From positions 1 to 36,663 of the forward strand of contig JACQFS010000030.1 in NCBI GenBank assembly GCA_016199935.1: DNA of 36,663 bases, read 5' to 3'. Below the pieces are notes generated by a model. The model was not told the DNA's origin and ran no database searches. It saw nothing but the letters and a program-made list of their open reading frames with translations. This DNA comes from Verrucomicrobiota bacterium (GTDB taxonomy: Bacteria; Verrucomicrobiota; Verrucomicrobiia; Limisphaerales; JACQFS01). Positions within the stretch are counted from its first letter, which is position 1, and the number at the start of each line of letters is the position of its first letter. Shown in pieces: positions 15,504-25,600 of the stretch. A program made the translations under genes and the position numbers.

Positions 15504-16469
15504 ATGAAATTCTTCCGGAAAAAATCTCCCCTCCTCTTCGCCGCCGCACTGCTCGCGTTGCCGCTCTCCGTCCACGCGCAGAAAACTTACACCTTCGGCA
15601 TGATCGCCAAGTCGCAGGGGAATCCTTTCTTCGAGGCCGCCCGCGCCGGGGCGAACGACGCGGCGCGCGACCTCGGCGCGAAGCATGGCATCACGATCAA
15701 GATTGATTGGCGCACACCCAACGAGGAGGACTCGCAGAAGCAGGCGGAGTTCATCGAGCAACTCCTGCTCAAGGGCGCCGATGGCATCATCATCAGTTGC
15801 TCCGACGCGACGAAGCTCACCGGCGCGATCAACAAGGCGGTGGCGCAAGGCGTGCCGGTGGTCACGTTCTCCGGCGACGCGCCGGCGAGCAAGCGGTTGG
15901 TCTCCATCGGGATTGATGATTTTCAGGCGGGCGCGGAGACGTTCGCCGCGCTCGCGAAAGATTTGAAGGGCATGGGCGTGGTCGCGGCGATTGATGGAAA
16001 CCCGAACGCGGCGAATCTTCAGCAGCGCGCCGCCGGTTTTCGCGCGGTCGCCAAGAAATATCCCGGCGTCCGGCTCGTGGATATTTTCTATCACAAGGAA
16101 ACGCCGCAGGACGCCGTCGCGAAGATCGAGCAGGTGATGCAGGCGAATCCCGACATCACGGGATGGGGCCTGCTCGGCGGCTGGCCGCTCTTCACCGACA
16201 ACGCGCTCAAGTGGCAGGCCGGCACCGTGAAGTGCGTGAGCCTGGACGCGCTCCCGCCGCAGCTCGCCTACGTGCGCAGCGGCCACGTGCAGTTGCTGCT
16301 CGCGCAGGACGTGTATGGCTACGGCCAGCTCTCGGTCGAGCACCTCGTGAACAAGGTGCATTTCAAAAAGAATCCGCCGCAGGCCATCGCGAACACCGCG
16401 CTCATCCCGGTGAACAAGGAAAACGTCGAGGCCTTCGCGAAGAATTGGGAGAAGTGGCTGCCGAAGTGA
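15504..16469 (+). CDS. Periplasmic sugar-binding protein of an ABC transporter (RbsB/LacI type I fold)
   Basis: A 321-residue protein with a signal peptide: basic MKFFRKK, hydrophobic SPLLFAAALLALPLS, cleavage near VHA-QK. The mature part begins YTFGMIAKSQGNPFFEAARAG, typical of class-B (ribose/galactose-type) substrate-binding proteins. It continues with GADGIIISCSDA, a hinge region around GVPVVTFSGDAP, and ALIPVNKENVEAF near the end. It should bind a sugar in the periplasm and deliver it to an ABC permease, or act as a sensor input. No permease or ATPase gene lies within the window, so it is an orphan here; partners are probably elsewhere. The 233-base upstream gap contains a hairpin cluster, and a long palindrome starts 8 bases after its TGA, which may act as a terminator. 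Confidence 0.87.
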   Translation: MKFFRKKSPLLFAAALLALPLSVHAQKTYTFGMIAKSQGNPFFEAARAGANDAARDLGAKHGITIKIDWRTPNEEDSQKQAEFIEQLLLKGADGIIISCSDATKLTGAINKAVAQGVPVVTFSGDAPASKRLVSIGIDDFQAGAETFAALAKDLKGMGVVAAIDGNPNAANLQQRAAGFRAVAKKYPGVRLVDIFYHKETPQDAVAKIEQVMQANPDITGWGLLGGWPLFTDNALKWQAGTVKCVSLDALPPQLAYVRSGHVQLLLAQDVYGYGQLSVEHLVNKVHFKKNPPQAIANTALIPVNKENVEAFAKNWEKWLPK

Positions 16470-16477
16470 CACACACC

Positions 16478-16553
16478 TCGGAGGGACGAGCTCCGCGAGT
16501 CCCTGAAATATCCGGGAGAAGAAATCAGGGACTCACGGAGCTCGTCCCTCCGA
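16478..16553. repeat. Long intergenic palindrome, 29-bp arms, overlapping a gene end
   Basis: Arms 16478-16506 and 16525-16553 are inverted copies with one mismatch in 29 (C at 16496 opposite A at 16535), separated by 18 bases. The core GACGAGCTCC is shared by both arms. It sits between two convergent genes and could terminate both transcripts. The right arm supplies the last eight codons and the stop of the beta-propeller gene. Confidence 0.9.
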
Positions 16554-17763
16554 TGCAATGCAGATTTTCCCACGTGCGCACAAACATCCTTCCGCCAGCG
16601 ATGGCCGGCGTGCTCTGGCAAAGGTCATTCAGTGGGTTCGTGCCGAGGAGTTGAAACTTGTCCGCCGCGGCGATGGCGAAAACTTTCCCGCTCTTGTCCA
16701 CGGAGAAAATTTTATCGCCGGTGCAGACGGGCGAGCTGAAGAAGGTGCCCTCCACGCGCTCCTGCCACACGATTTCGCCCGTCGCGAGTTTCGCGCAGGT
16801 CACGACGCCGTCGTCGCCCCACAGATACGCGCGGTCGCCGACGAGGAGGGGCGAGGGAATGTGCGGCACGGCTTTCTCCTGACGCCACGCCTCCTGCATC
16901 GTGCCCGGCGTTTGGCCGGGCTTGAGCACGACCACGTGCTTCGGGCCGGCGGTGAAGGCGCAATTGACGATGACGTATTCGCCGGACGCCGACGGCGAGC
17001 CGATGGCGCGCTCCTGCTTCGTCGCGAAGAGCGGCATCTGCCAGAGTTGTTTGCCGCTCGCCGCGTCCACGCCCGTCGCGCCGAGCCGCCAACTGACGAC
17101 GACGACCTGCGGCTTGCCGCCGGGCGGCGTGTAAATGCACGGCGTCGAATAGTTCGAGTGGTTCTCGGCGCGCGGAAGTTTCCAGCGGACCTTGCCCGTG
17201 GCGCGGTCGAGCGCGAACAGATGGCCGTCGCTCTCCTGGTCGTTGGAAAGAATCACGAGGTCGTCGTGCAAGATCGGCGAGCAACCGAAGCCGTGCGAGC
17301 GCTGCACCGGGCCGAGGTCGGCCTCCCACGCGGTCTTCCCGTCGTGCGTGAAGGCGATGACCGTGAGTTTCTGCGGCGTGCCCCACGTGAAGTAAATCCG
17401 CTCGGCATCCACGGCGGGCGTGCTCGAGGCCATGCTGTTGAACTTGTGGTGCTTGTTCGCGAGCGCGGCGAAATTTTGCTGCCACAGCGTCCTGCCATCG
17501 GCGGCGTTGAGACACAGCACCGTGCGCTGGCCGGTGGACTCGTTGCCGCACAGAAGGAAGACTCGCCCGCCCCACACCACCGGCGAGCCGTGGCCGACGC
17601 CCGGCAGCTTGATGCTCCATTTGCGGTTCGCGTCGGTCCATTGCGCGGGAATGTCGGCTTTGCCAAAGCCGGAGCCGTTGGGCCCGCGAAAGCGCGGCCA
17701 TTCATCCGCCGTGGCGGCGAGGGAGCAGAGGCCAAGCACGGCCACGAAGATTCTTGAGAACAT
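16525..17763 (-). CDS. Secreted PQQ-like beta-propeller protein
   Basis: A 412-residue protein with signal peptide MFSRIFVAVLGLCSLAATA followed by DEWPRFRGPNGSGFG, the usual opening of outer-membrane or periplasmic PQQ-binding-like propellers of Planctomycetota and Verrucomicrobiota. Repeated segments such as LNAADGRTLWQQNF, LDRATGKVRWKLP, VDAASGKQLWQMPLF and AKLATGEIVWQERV are the W-motif blades of a quinoprotein-like propeller. Catalytic residues for PQQ are not evident, so it may be structural or BamB-like rather than a dehydrogenase. ATG 17763 was chosen because the signal peptide starts there. The final residues GGTSSVSP and the TGA are encoded by the right arm of a palindromic repeat, so the original C-terminus was probably replaced. 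It follows the hydrolase gene on the same strand after 56 bases. Confidence 0.85.
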   Translation of the reverse strand: MFSRIFVAVLGLCSLAATADEWPRFRGPNGSGFGKADIPAQWTDANRKWSIKLPGVGHGSPVVWGGRVFLLCGNESTGQRTVLCLNAADGRTLWQQNFAALANKHHKFNSMASSTPAVDAERIYFTWGTPQKLTVIAFTHDGKTAWEADLGPVQRSHGFGCSPILHDDLVILSNDQESDGHLFALDRATGKVRWKLPRAENHSNYSTPCIYTPPGGKPQVVVVSWRLGATGVDAASGKQLWQMPLFATKQERAIGSPSASGEYVIVNCAFTAGPKHVVVLKPGQTPGTMQEAWRQEKAVPHIPSPLLVGDRAYLWGDDGVVTCAKLATGEIVWQERVEGTFFSSPVCTGDKIFSVDKSGKVFAIAAADKFQLLGTNPLNDLCQSTPAIAGGRMFVRTWENLHCIGGTSSVSP

Positions 17764-17819
17764 GGATGCCTTGCAACTGAGCGCGGCCCGGCGTTCGACG
17801 CAATACTTGCGCGCGCCGC

Positions 17820-18728
17820 TCATTGGGAGTCCTTCGCCCCGCCAAGCTGCTTGCGGAAGAACTTCACCGACAGCTTCATCGTCTCGTCGAAGTGCGTCGC
17901 GTTCCAGAAGGCGTGCGGGCCGCCCTCCATCTTCACCAGCTCCGCCGAAGCGCCGGCCGCCTTGTATTTCTCCAGCAGCAACTCCGACTGCGCCATCGGC
18001 ACAACCGTGTCCTTCGTCCCGTGCAGCAGCAGCACGGGTGCGGAATCCTTGCTGACGTGCGTGACAGGCGAGATGAGCGCGATGAGTTTTGCGTCCACCT
18101 TCGTGCGCTCGCCAAATTTCGACATGTCCGCCGGCGTGGCCATCGCGACCACGGCCTGCACGCGGCTCGACACACCGGCGTTGCCGCCGTCGGCTTCGAG
18201 TTCCTTCACGCCCGCGCTCGTGCCGAGCATCGCGACCAAGTGCCCGCCCGCCGAGCCGCCGATGGCGCCGAGGCGGTCGGGGTCAATGCCGTGCTTCGCG
18301 GCGTTCGCGCGCACCCAGCGCACGGCGGCTTTGCAGTCCACGATGGGCGCGGGGAACTCCACCTCCGGCAGCAGCCGGTAGCCGATGCACGCCGTCGCGA
18401 AACCCTGCTCCGCGAGCGCCGCCGCCTGCGCCGCGAAACGGGTCTTGTCCCCGCTGCGCCAGCCGCCGCCGTGGATCACCACGATGCACGGGATTTTCTC
18501 CGACGCGGGCTTCTTGGGCAGGTAAAGGTCGAGCATCACCTTGCGCTCGCCGTAGGTCGCGTAAACGATGTCGCGCTCCACCTTCACCGACTCGGGCACA
18601 GCTTTGCGCACTGGCTGGCCCTCCGGATCGGCGGTGCGTTTTTTCTTTTGCGCCTGCGCCGGGGCGTCGGGGGCAGCCGCAAGCAGAATGGCGGTGAGCA
18701 GGAGGAGGCGGAACCTGGTGAGTTTCAT
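17820..18728 (-). CDS. Secreted alpha/beta hydrolase (carboxylesterase/BD-FAE-like)
   Basis: A 302-residue protein with a signal peptide (MKLTRFRLLLLTAILLAAAP, cleavage near APA-QA). A Lys/Arg-rich linker and an alpha/beta-hydrolase domain follow. The oxyanion motif is VIHGGGW (84-90) and the nucleophile elbow GGSAGG (157-162, Ser159). The acid is expected at the Asp of LLHGTKDTVVP and the His at GGPHAFW. This is the hormone-sensitive-lipase-like pattern of esterases that remove acetyl or feruloyl groups from plant polysaccharides; the actual substrate is unknown. It stands upstream of the PQQ-like propeller gene on the same strand with a 56-base gap, so the two may be co-transcribed. The stop is TGA at 17822-17820. 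Confidence 0.88.
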   Translation of the reverse strand: MKLTRFRLLLLTAILLAAAPDAPAQAQKKKRTADPEGQPVRKAVPESVKVERDIVYATYGERKVMLDLYLPKKPASEKIPCIVVIHGGGWRSGDKTRFAAQAAALAEQGFATACIGYRLLPEVEFPAPIVDCKAAVRWVRANAAKHGIDPDRLGAIGGSAGGHLVAMLGTSAGVKELEADGGNAGVSSRVQAVVAMATPADMSKFGERTKVDAKLIALISPVTHVSKDSAPVLLLHGTKDTVVPMAQSELLLEKYKAAGASAELVKMEGGPHAFWNATHFDETMKLSVKFFRKQLGGAKDSQ

Positions 18729-18788
18729 GTGAGAGAGGACGCGCGAACGGGCGGAGATGTTTCAGCCAACCTGCCGCCATCGCGGCGG

Positions 18789-19430
18789 CTAGTTGCCGAT
18801 CACCTTTTCGGCGAGGTTGATGAGGTCCTTGTAAGCTTCGTCGAAGGCGGCGGCATTGCTCGCGTCGAGCGCGTGCGGACTGACCTCCTCGAGCAACTGG
18901 ATGCGCGCGAGGATCAGCGGCAGGTCGGCGGCCGTGGGATTTTTCGGATCGGACAGGCCCGCCTCGTTCAGGTCCTCGATCAGGTTCTGCCGTTCCTTGG
19001 CCGAGAGTTTCGGGTCGTTGATCGCGTGGATCCAGTATTCCTCCGCCGAGTCGTCCGCGCCGACGAGCGCCAACATGCCGTGGGCCGTGGTGTAGGAGAT
19101 TTCTTTCGGGGCGGTGGACGCGGTCGGGGTCACCGGCACGGCGGGCGCGGGCGTGACGGCCGCCACATTTTTTTCCGAAGCCGGCGGGGGCGCGGGCGCA
19201 GGATCGGGAGGCGGTTGAAAACGGGAACTCCGTGGCGGGGCGGGCGGCTCCTCGGTGGAGGCGGCGAGCGGCGTGACCTCCCTGCCCGCGCGGCCGATGT
19301 TCACCTCGGGATGCGGCGTGACGATGACCGGCGTTTTCTGCGGCTGAATCCAGAACTTGCCGAGCAACACACCGGCGACGCCGGCGGCCAGCACGATCAG
19401 CACGTAGGGAGTGAATTTCCGAAGCTTCAT
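18789..19430 (-). CDS. Membrane-anchored protein of unknown function
   Basis: I do not recognise this 213-residue protein. Residues 7-27 (PYVLIVLAAGVAGVLLGKFW) form one N-terminal transmembrane anchor, so the rest is probably periplasmic. A linker rich in Pro, Ala and Thr follows (about 35-105, with EEPPAPP and PPPDPAPAPPP). The C-terminal 100 residues are predicted mainly helical, with short acidic repeats around DDSAEEYWIHAINDPKLSAKE and SDPKNPTAADLPLILARIQ. No catalytic motif is visible. ATG 19430 was chosen because the anchor begins directly after it; the frame extends upstream but runs into a palindromic repeat. TAG ends it. It is followed on the same strand by the alpha/beta hydrolase after 60 bases. 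Confidence 0.65.
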   Translation of the reverse strand: MKLRKFTPYVLIVLAAGVAGVLLGKFWIQPQKTPVIVTPHPEVNIGRAGREVTPLAASTEEPPAPPRSSRFQPPPDPAPAPPPASEKNVAAVTPAPAVPVTPTASTAPKEISYTTAHGMLALVGADDSAEEYWIHAINDPKLSAKERQNLIEDLNEAGLSDPKNPTAADLPLILARIQLLEEVSPHALDASNAAAFDEAYKDLINLAEKVIGN

Positions 19431-19501
19431 GCCGGGCGCAACTGAACTCCTGCCGGGCGCGGCTGTCCAGCCTGTTCCGGCACGCCGGCCGATCGAGGGC
19501 A

Positions 19502-19548
19502 CTGCCCCGGACCGCGAGCCGGGACGGCTCGCGGTCCGCCGGGGGCAG
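19502..19548. repeat. Nested intergenic palindrome
   Basis: A perfect 13-bp stem CGGACCGCGAGCC (19508-19520) pairs with GGCTCGCGGTCCG (19526-19538) around a 5-base loop. Outside it CTGCCCC (19502-19508) pairs with the GGGGGCAG end (19541-19548) across a two-base bulge. Bases 19514-19538 are identical to 30962-30986. It lies between the membrane-anchored protein and the giant repeat protein, in a 193-base gap that otherwise shows nothing recognised. Confidence 0.85.
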
Positions 19549-19623
19549 CGCCCGGATGCACCGGCCTGACGGACACCGGCGCTGAATTCGCGCAGCCCGA
19601 CCGAAGCCGCGCGTCCGCCGCGC

Positions 19624-22600
19624 CTACGGGAAGATGATGAGGTAGAAACGGCGCAGATCTTCGGGCGTGACGGGGAACGTGAGGTCGAAGTTGCCGCCGG
19701 GATCGAAGTTGTTCGTCGTGACCGGCACCCAGTTGGTGTAGGGGGTGGTCATGTTCGTCTCGGACAGCACGCGGTAAACGGCATTCGCCACGCCGCCGCC
19801 GCCGATGAGCTGAACATTGGTGCCGCCATAAATCACGTTGTAGATCACGGCCGGCGTGGCGGGAGGGACGACGGGCGTGATGACGGTGAGCGTGCCGTTG
19901 GTGACGAGCTGCGAGGTGTCCCACTGCATGCCGTTGGTCAGCGCGGGGAGATTGAAGGTGGTGAACGCGCCGGTGAACGAGGCGGCGTCGAACAGGTTGA
20001 ACGTGTCGCCGGATTGGAGCGCGTCGCCGATGTTCGTCACCGTGAGCGTGCCGCCGTAGGTGATCGCGCCGCCGGCCGCGAGCAGATCGGCGGTCTGCGC
20101 ATTCGTCCGGTTGATCTCCATGAACGCGCCGCCGGCGATGGTGAGCGCAGTGTTGATGGTGAGCGTGCCGATGCTGTTGCCGGCGGAGATGAGGCCGCCG
20201 GCCGCGACGCTGACCGAGCCGGCGATGAAACCGGAGCCGGCGAGCGTGCCGTTGCTGACGATGGTCGCGCCCGTGTAGGTGTTCACGCCATTGAGGAAGA
20301 GCGTGCCGGCGCCGAGCTTCACGAGCCCGCCGCCGAGCGAGGTGACGTCGAGGATCAGCGGCTGGTTGATCGTGATGTTGAAGACATCCGAATCAATCCT
20401 CGCACCGGCGGCGCGCACGAGCACTCCGCTCAGCCCCTCGAGGAAATTGGTCCGGCTGCCGGACGCCTGGAGCGTGCCGCCGCCGAAAACAAACTGGCCG
20501 GTCGTGTTCGTCGTCTGCCCGCGGCGGAGGCGCGGCGTGATCAGCGTGCCGCCATTGAGGTTGTAAACGGCCAGCGTGTTCGTGCTGCGGTTGAAAGTGA
20601 GGCCGTTGGTCTGCGCCGGGTTGGTGATCGCGAGGGTGCCGCCCGACTGATTGATGATGCCGGCGGTGCCGATCCCGTAGCCGAGATTCACATCGCCGGT
20701 GTCGAGCTTCACCAGGCCGCCGGAATCAAGGTTCATGAGGTTGGTCGTCCGCGTCACGGCGTTGGTGTCGTCGGTCCGGCCGAGTTGCAGGCTCGCGCCG
20801 GCCTGCAGGTTCAGGACGCCGTTGCTCTGCACGGTCACGGTGAGGAGGGGAGCGTTGGACGTGGACTGCACGCGGAACCCGTCGCTGGCCTGGGTCCAGG
20901 TTCCGCCGTTGATGACCAGCGAGCCGGCGTTGAGATCCAGACCCGCCGTGGTGTCGAGCGTCGCCACCGACGTGGGGCCGATGATCAACGCGTTCGCGCC
21001 GTTCTTGGTGAACTCCGGGCCGTTCCAAGTCACCGGCCCGGCCAGCGTCAGGTTTCCGCCGGACGTGTCGATGATGGTGCTGTTGCCATTGGCCGTGAAG
21101 TTGACGACGACGGCGTTGCTGAGGATCCGGTCACCACCCGCGGAAGCCAGCGTGCCCGCGCCGATGCCGATCTGGCCGAGGCCGAGGGCGGTGTCACCGG
21201 CGACTTGGAGGCGGCCGGCGTTGATGAAGGTGCCCCCGTTCCACGTGCTCACGCCGGAGAGCGTGTTCGTGCCGGCCCCGTTTTTCTGGAGCAACAGATC
21301 GCCGCCGGTGTCCTGAATCGCGCCGGCGAAACTGCCCGAGGACGCGTTGGCACCGATGATGAAGAGGACGTTGGACGCGCCCGTGTTGTCAATGACGCCG
21401 CTGCCGTCCAGCCCCATGACCGTCTCGTTGAATCCGTTGAGGTCGAACGTGCCGTTGACCGTCAGGTTCGCCTTGCCGGTGCCATTCGGGATGACTTCGT
21501 TGGTGCCGAGGCGGAGCGTCCCGGCGCTGATCAGCGTGGGTCCGGTGTAGTCGTTGCTCGTGGCGAGGATCAAAGGGCCGGAGCCGAGTTTGATCAACCC
21601 GCCGGGACCGGTGATCCGGTTCGTGCCCGTGATCGTGTATGCGATCGTGTTGCTGACAGTGACGAGCGAAGGCGAAACATTCGTGACCAGATTCACCGTG
21701 GGGGTGGCCGCGCCGGTGTCGTCGAAGAGGACGTTGTCGGCTTCCAGATAGGAGGCGTCGGCTCCGGCGAGCAGCCAGTTGGTGGTTGTGCTGATGTCCC
21801 ACGTGTTGCCATTCGTCCCGCGCCACGTGAGCGCGGTGACCGCGGTGATGGTGAGGTCCACCTTGTTGCTGGCCGAATTGTCCACCAACGCGGCGGCCAC
21901 GCCGCGGGGCACGCCGCCGAGCACAAAATCAAAGGCGTTGGGAAGCGGCGCGCCGTAGGCAATCAAAGTGAACGTGCCGTTCGTGAAGTTGCCGCCGGAA
22001 AAATTCACCGTCGTCGTCGTGCCGTTGTTCGTGAGGTTGCCGACGTTCAACACCGGCGTGGCCGGGTTGCCGAAGATGCCGAGGTCGAAGTCGAAGGTGG
22101 TCGCCCCGGCGGAGCCCAGGGTCAACGCGTTCACGGTCGGGGTCGCGCCCGAGGCATCCCGAACCGCGCCCATGCCCGCGCCGTCCGCGACGGCAACCGG
22201 GCTGGTCCCGGCGTAGGTCGCGGCGACGAACAATTTGCCGGCGCTGACGAGCGTGGTGTTCGTGTAGGTGTTGGTCGCGGCGAGCGTGAGGTTTCCCGTG
22301 CCCAGCTTGGTCACGCCGCCGCCCGCGTCGGGGGTGTTGGTGTCGTTCAACAACCGCTGGGCGATCGTGATCGAATTGGTGCCGGTGTCGAGGTTCGCGC
22401 CCGCGCTGCCGACGTAGGCCTGGGCCACCGGATTGGTCCCGAGCGCGATGAAGCTCGTGGAGTTCGCCGTGGCTTCCAAGGTGCCGCCGCGAAAGTAGAA
22501 AAGGGATTTGCCGGCGCCACCAATCACGCCCGGTGCCTGGAGCCGGCCGCCGGTCCCGAGATAAACCGTGCCGGCGCCGGTGTTGGCGGAACCAAGTTGC

Positions 22601-25600
22601 AGAGTGCTCGCCGCGGTGACGAGCCCGGTGTTGGTGACCTCGAGCGTGCCGGCGGCGGCCTGGCCGATGATGAAAGTGCCGTTGCTGTCGCGCTGGTTGA
22701 ACGTGCCGCCGGCCACCCGCAACGTGCCCCTAGCCGCGGGCGCGAAGTGACCCACCGAGACGTTGCTCAACCAACTGTTCGCCTCGCCGCCGGTCAGGTT
22801 GAACAAGCCGGTTCCGTCCGAGCCAATGTTCCAGTTGTGGATCACGTCGAGCCGGCCGCCGGAGAGGAAGTAACTGCCCGTCGAGTTGGTGCCGGCGTTG
22901 GCGTTGTTGCCGGCGATGCCGAACGCATCGGCGCCAACTGCGGTGTTCGTCGCCACGCCGCCGGACTGAAACACCGCGCCGGTCGTGGAGCCCACCTTGC
23001 CCACATAGAAGTCAATGAACTCCAGCCGCGCGCCGTTCGTGATGTGCAGCGTGCCGGTGGTGCCGGTGGCTTCCGCCACGTTGACGGCGGCTTTCGCGTG
23101 GAGCGTCGCGCCGTCGAGCACCAGCGTCCCGACGCCGAGCGTGCCGCGGCCGATGCCAACGGAGGCGTTGTTGGTGATCGAACCGCCGGCGAGAATGACC
23201 GTGGCGTTGTCGGGCCGCAGATTGCCGAACTCGCCGCTGCCCGAGAGCCGCAACGTGCCGGCACCGTTCACCGTGATGATGTCAGCGGTGTTGGTCGTGA
23301 AAATGTTGCCGGTGATGAAGACGGTCGAGTTGTTGGTGATCGCAAACGTCGCGTTGCCCATCAGCGTGAACACCGGGGCCGTGTTGGTCACATTGTCGAA
23401 CGTCCGGAGCGTGGAGCCGCCGATGGTGAGCGGCGCGGTGCTCGCGCCCAACGCGATGCCGTTCGTGATCTCGACCGTTCCGCCGCGGAAGATGTTGCCG
23501 CCGGTGTGGGTGTTGGTGCCGAGCAATTTGTTCGTCTGGCCGCCGACCTTTTGCAACGTGAGCCCCGCCCCCGCGATCGTCCCGTTGAACGAGCCCGCCA
23601 CGCCGTTGCTGCCGATCGTGAACGTGGCCGGGCTGCCGCCGGTGTTGGTCACCAGGCCGGTGCCGTTGGTGCCGGTGAAGCCATTCACCGAGTCGCTGAA
23701 TCCGTTGAGGTCGAGCGTGCCCTCGAGCAACAGGTTGCCGCGCCCGAGGCCGTCGGGGATGACGTCGTTGGCGGCGAGCGTGAATTTTCCGGCGCTGAGA
23801 ATGGTGTCGCCGGGATAATTGTTCGAGACGCCCATCGTCAGGCTGCCCGCGCCGGTCTTGAGCAGGCCGGCGGTTCCGCCGATGGCCCCCGCGCCGGTGA
23901 TCGCGTAGTTCGAGGCGACGTTGGCAAACGTCATGAAGAGCCCGCCGACGGTGACCGGCGACGCGAGGTTGATCGCGGTGGTGCCGGTCGCGGTGTCGTC
24001 GAACGTCACGATCGAGCCCGCGCTGAAGGCGGTGGGGGCCAACGCGGGATCGCGCCAGTTGAGCGGGCCGACCCAATCCGCGTTCACGTTGCCGTTCCAA
24101 GTCAGGTTGACGGGAATCGAGGCGACGTTGAGATCAATGGACGTGTTGCCGGTGTTCGTCTCGATCGTCGCGACGACGCCGGGCGGGACACTGGCGAGGT
24201 TGAACGAGCCGCTTCCATTGATCGTTCCGGTGTAATCAATCAGCGTGAACGTCCCCACCGAGAGTCCCGCGCCGGCCGCAGTGATGGTCACATCCACGAT
24301 GCCGTTGACCGTGAGATTCGTGGCGACGATGACGGGCGCGGTGGAATTGCCGTTGGTGCCGACGTCAATGAACAGCGCGGCCCCCGTGTTGCTGCCGAGG
24401 GCGAGGCTCGAAGCGAGGGCCGATGAACCCTGCTTGGTCACCACGACGCCGAGGCTGGTGCCGTCGGCGTTGCTGATCGAACCGCCGCCCGAGTGGACCG
24501 TGGAAAGAAAGAGCGCGCCCGCGCTCACCACCGTGGGGCCGGAGTAGGTGTTGGTGCCGAACGTCGCCAGCGTGCCCAAGCCGGTCTTGAGCAGGCCGCC
24601 GTCGGGATTCACGCCGGTCGCGTGGAGGAGCGGTTGCACGTTGGTGATGCCGTAGCCGGCGGTGTCGATCCGCGCTCCGCCGGCCTGGACGCGGAGCGTG
24701 ATGCCGCCGTTGTTGGCCCCGGTGTTCGTGGCCGCAAAGGTCAGGCTGTTGGTGGCCACCACCATCTGGCCGCCGTTGAAGTTGACCACCGACGCGTTGT
24801 TGCTGCCACCGCCGCGCGTGATGGCGGGGATCGTCAGCGTCCCGCCGTCGAGGTTCAGCGTGCCGGAGCCTTCGTTCGTCCCCGAGGCGCCGGCGAGTTG
24901 AAACGTATTGGTGATCACCACGGTCGCGGTGTTGGTGATCGTGAACGTGCACGGGCCACGCGACCCCACCGTCAGGCTCCCCACCGTCACCGCGGCGAAT
25001 TCGCTCACCGCAAAAGTATTGGTCACCGTGGGCGTGGTGGTGAACACCGTCTGGTCCGTGATGACCGTGATCGCACTGAGCTGGCCCGTCCCGTTGACGG
25101 TGATGCGCGCGACGGCGCCCGGATCGGTGCTGGCCCCGGCGTTGATGATGGCCGCGTTGAGCCGGCCGGTGCCGCTGATGTTCAACACGCCGACGCAGCC
25201 GGCGTTGTTGTTGTTCGCCATGTTCAACGTCGAGTTGTTGCTGCGCGCGAGTTCGAGCAATCCCCCGCTCAGATTGTAGGTGCCGGTCGCATTCTGCGCA
25301 TTGCCGAGCGCCATGACCTGGGCCGTGCCCGCCCGCTCGATGATGTTGGTGCCGCCGGTCTGGTTGACCGTGCCCGAAAGCCCGCTCCCCTGCGCGATGC
25401 GGAACAGCGAACCCGTGCCGTTGGTGGCCACCAGCATCGTGCCGGGGCCGATGTTCAAAGTCGCGTTGCTCACGATATCAATGCCGCGGCCGTGCTGAAT
25501 AAGTCCCGTCATGGTCAGGTCGCGCCGGATGGTCAGCAGATTTCCGGTTTCCAACGAGAGCGTGCGCCCGGATGCCACCGTCCAGGTCTGCGGCACATTC

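Noticed and set aside
20014-24426. 1,470-codon open frame on the plus strand opposite the giant repeat protein
   Set aside because: It is a mirror of the GC-rich codon pattern of the real gene. The translation is Arg/Glu/Ala/Gly/Val-rich without domains or signal peptide, while the minus strand gives signal peptide and PATR motifs.
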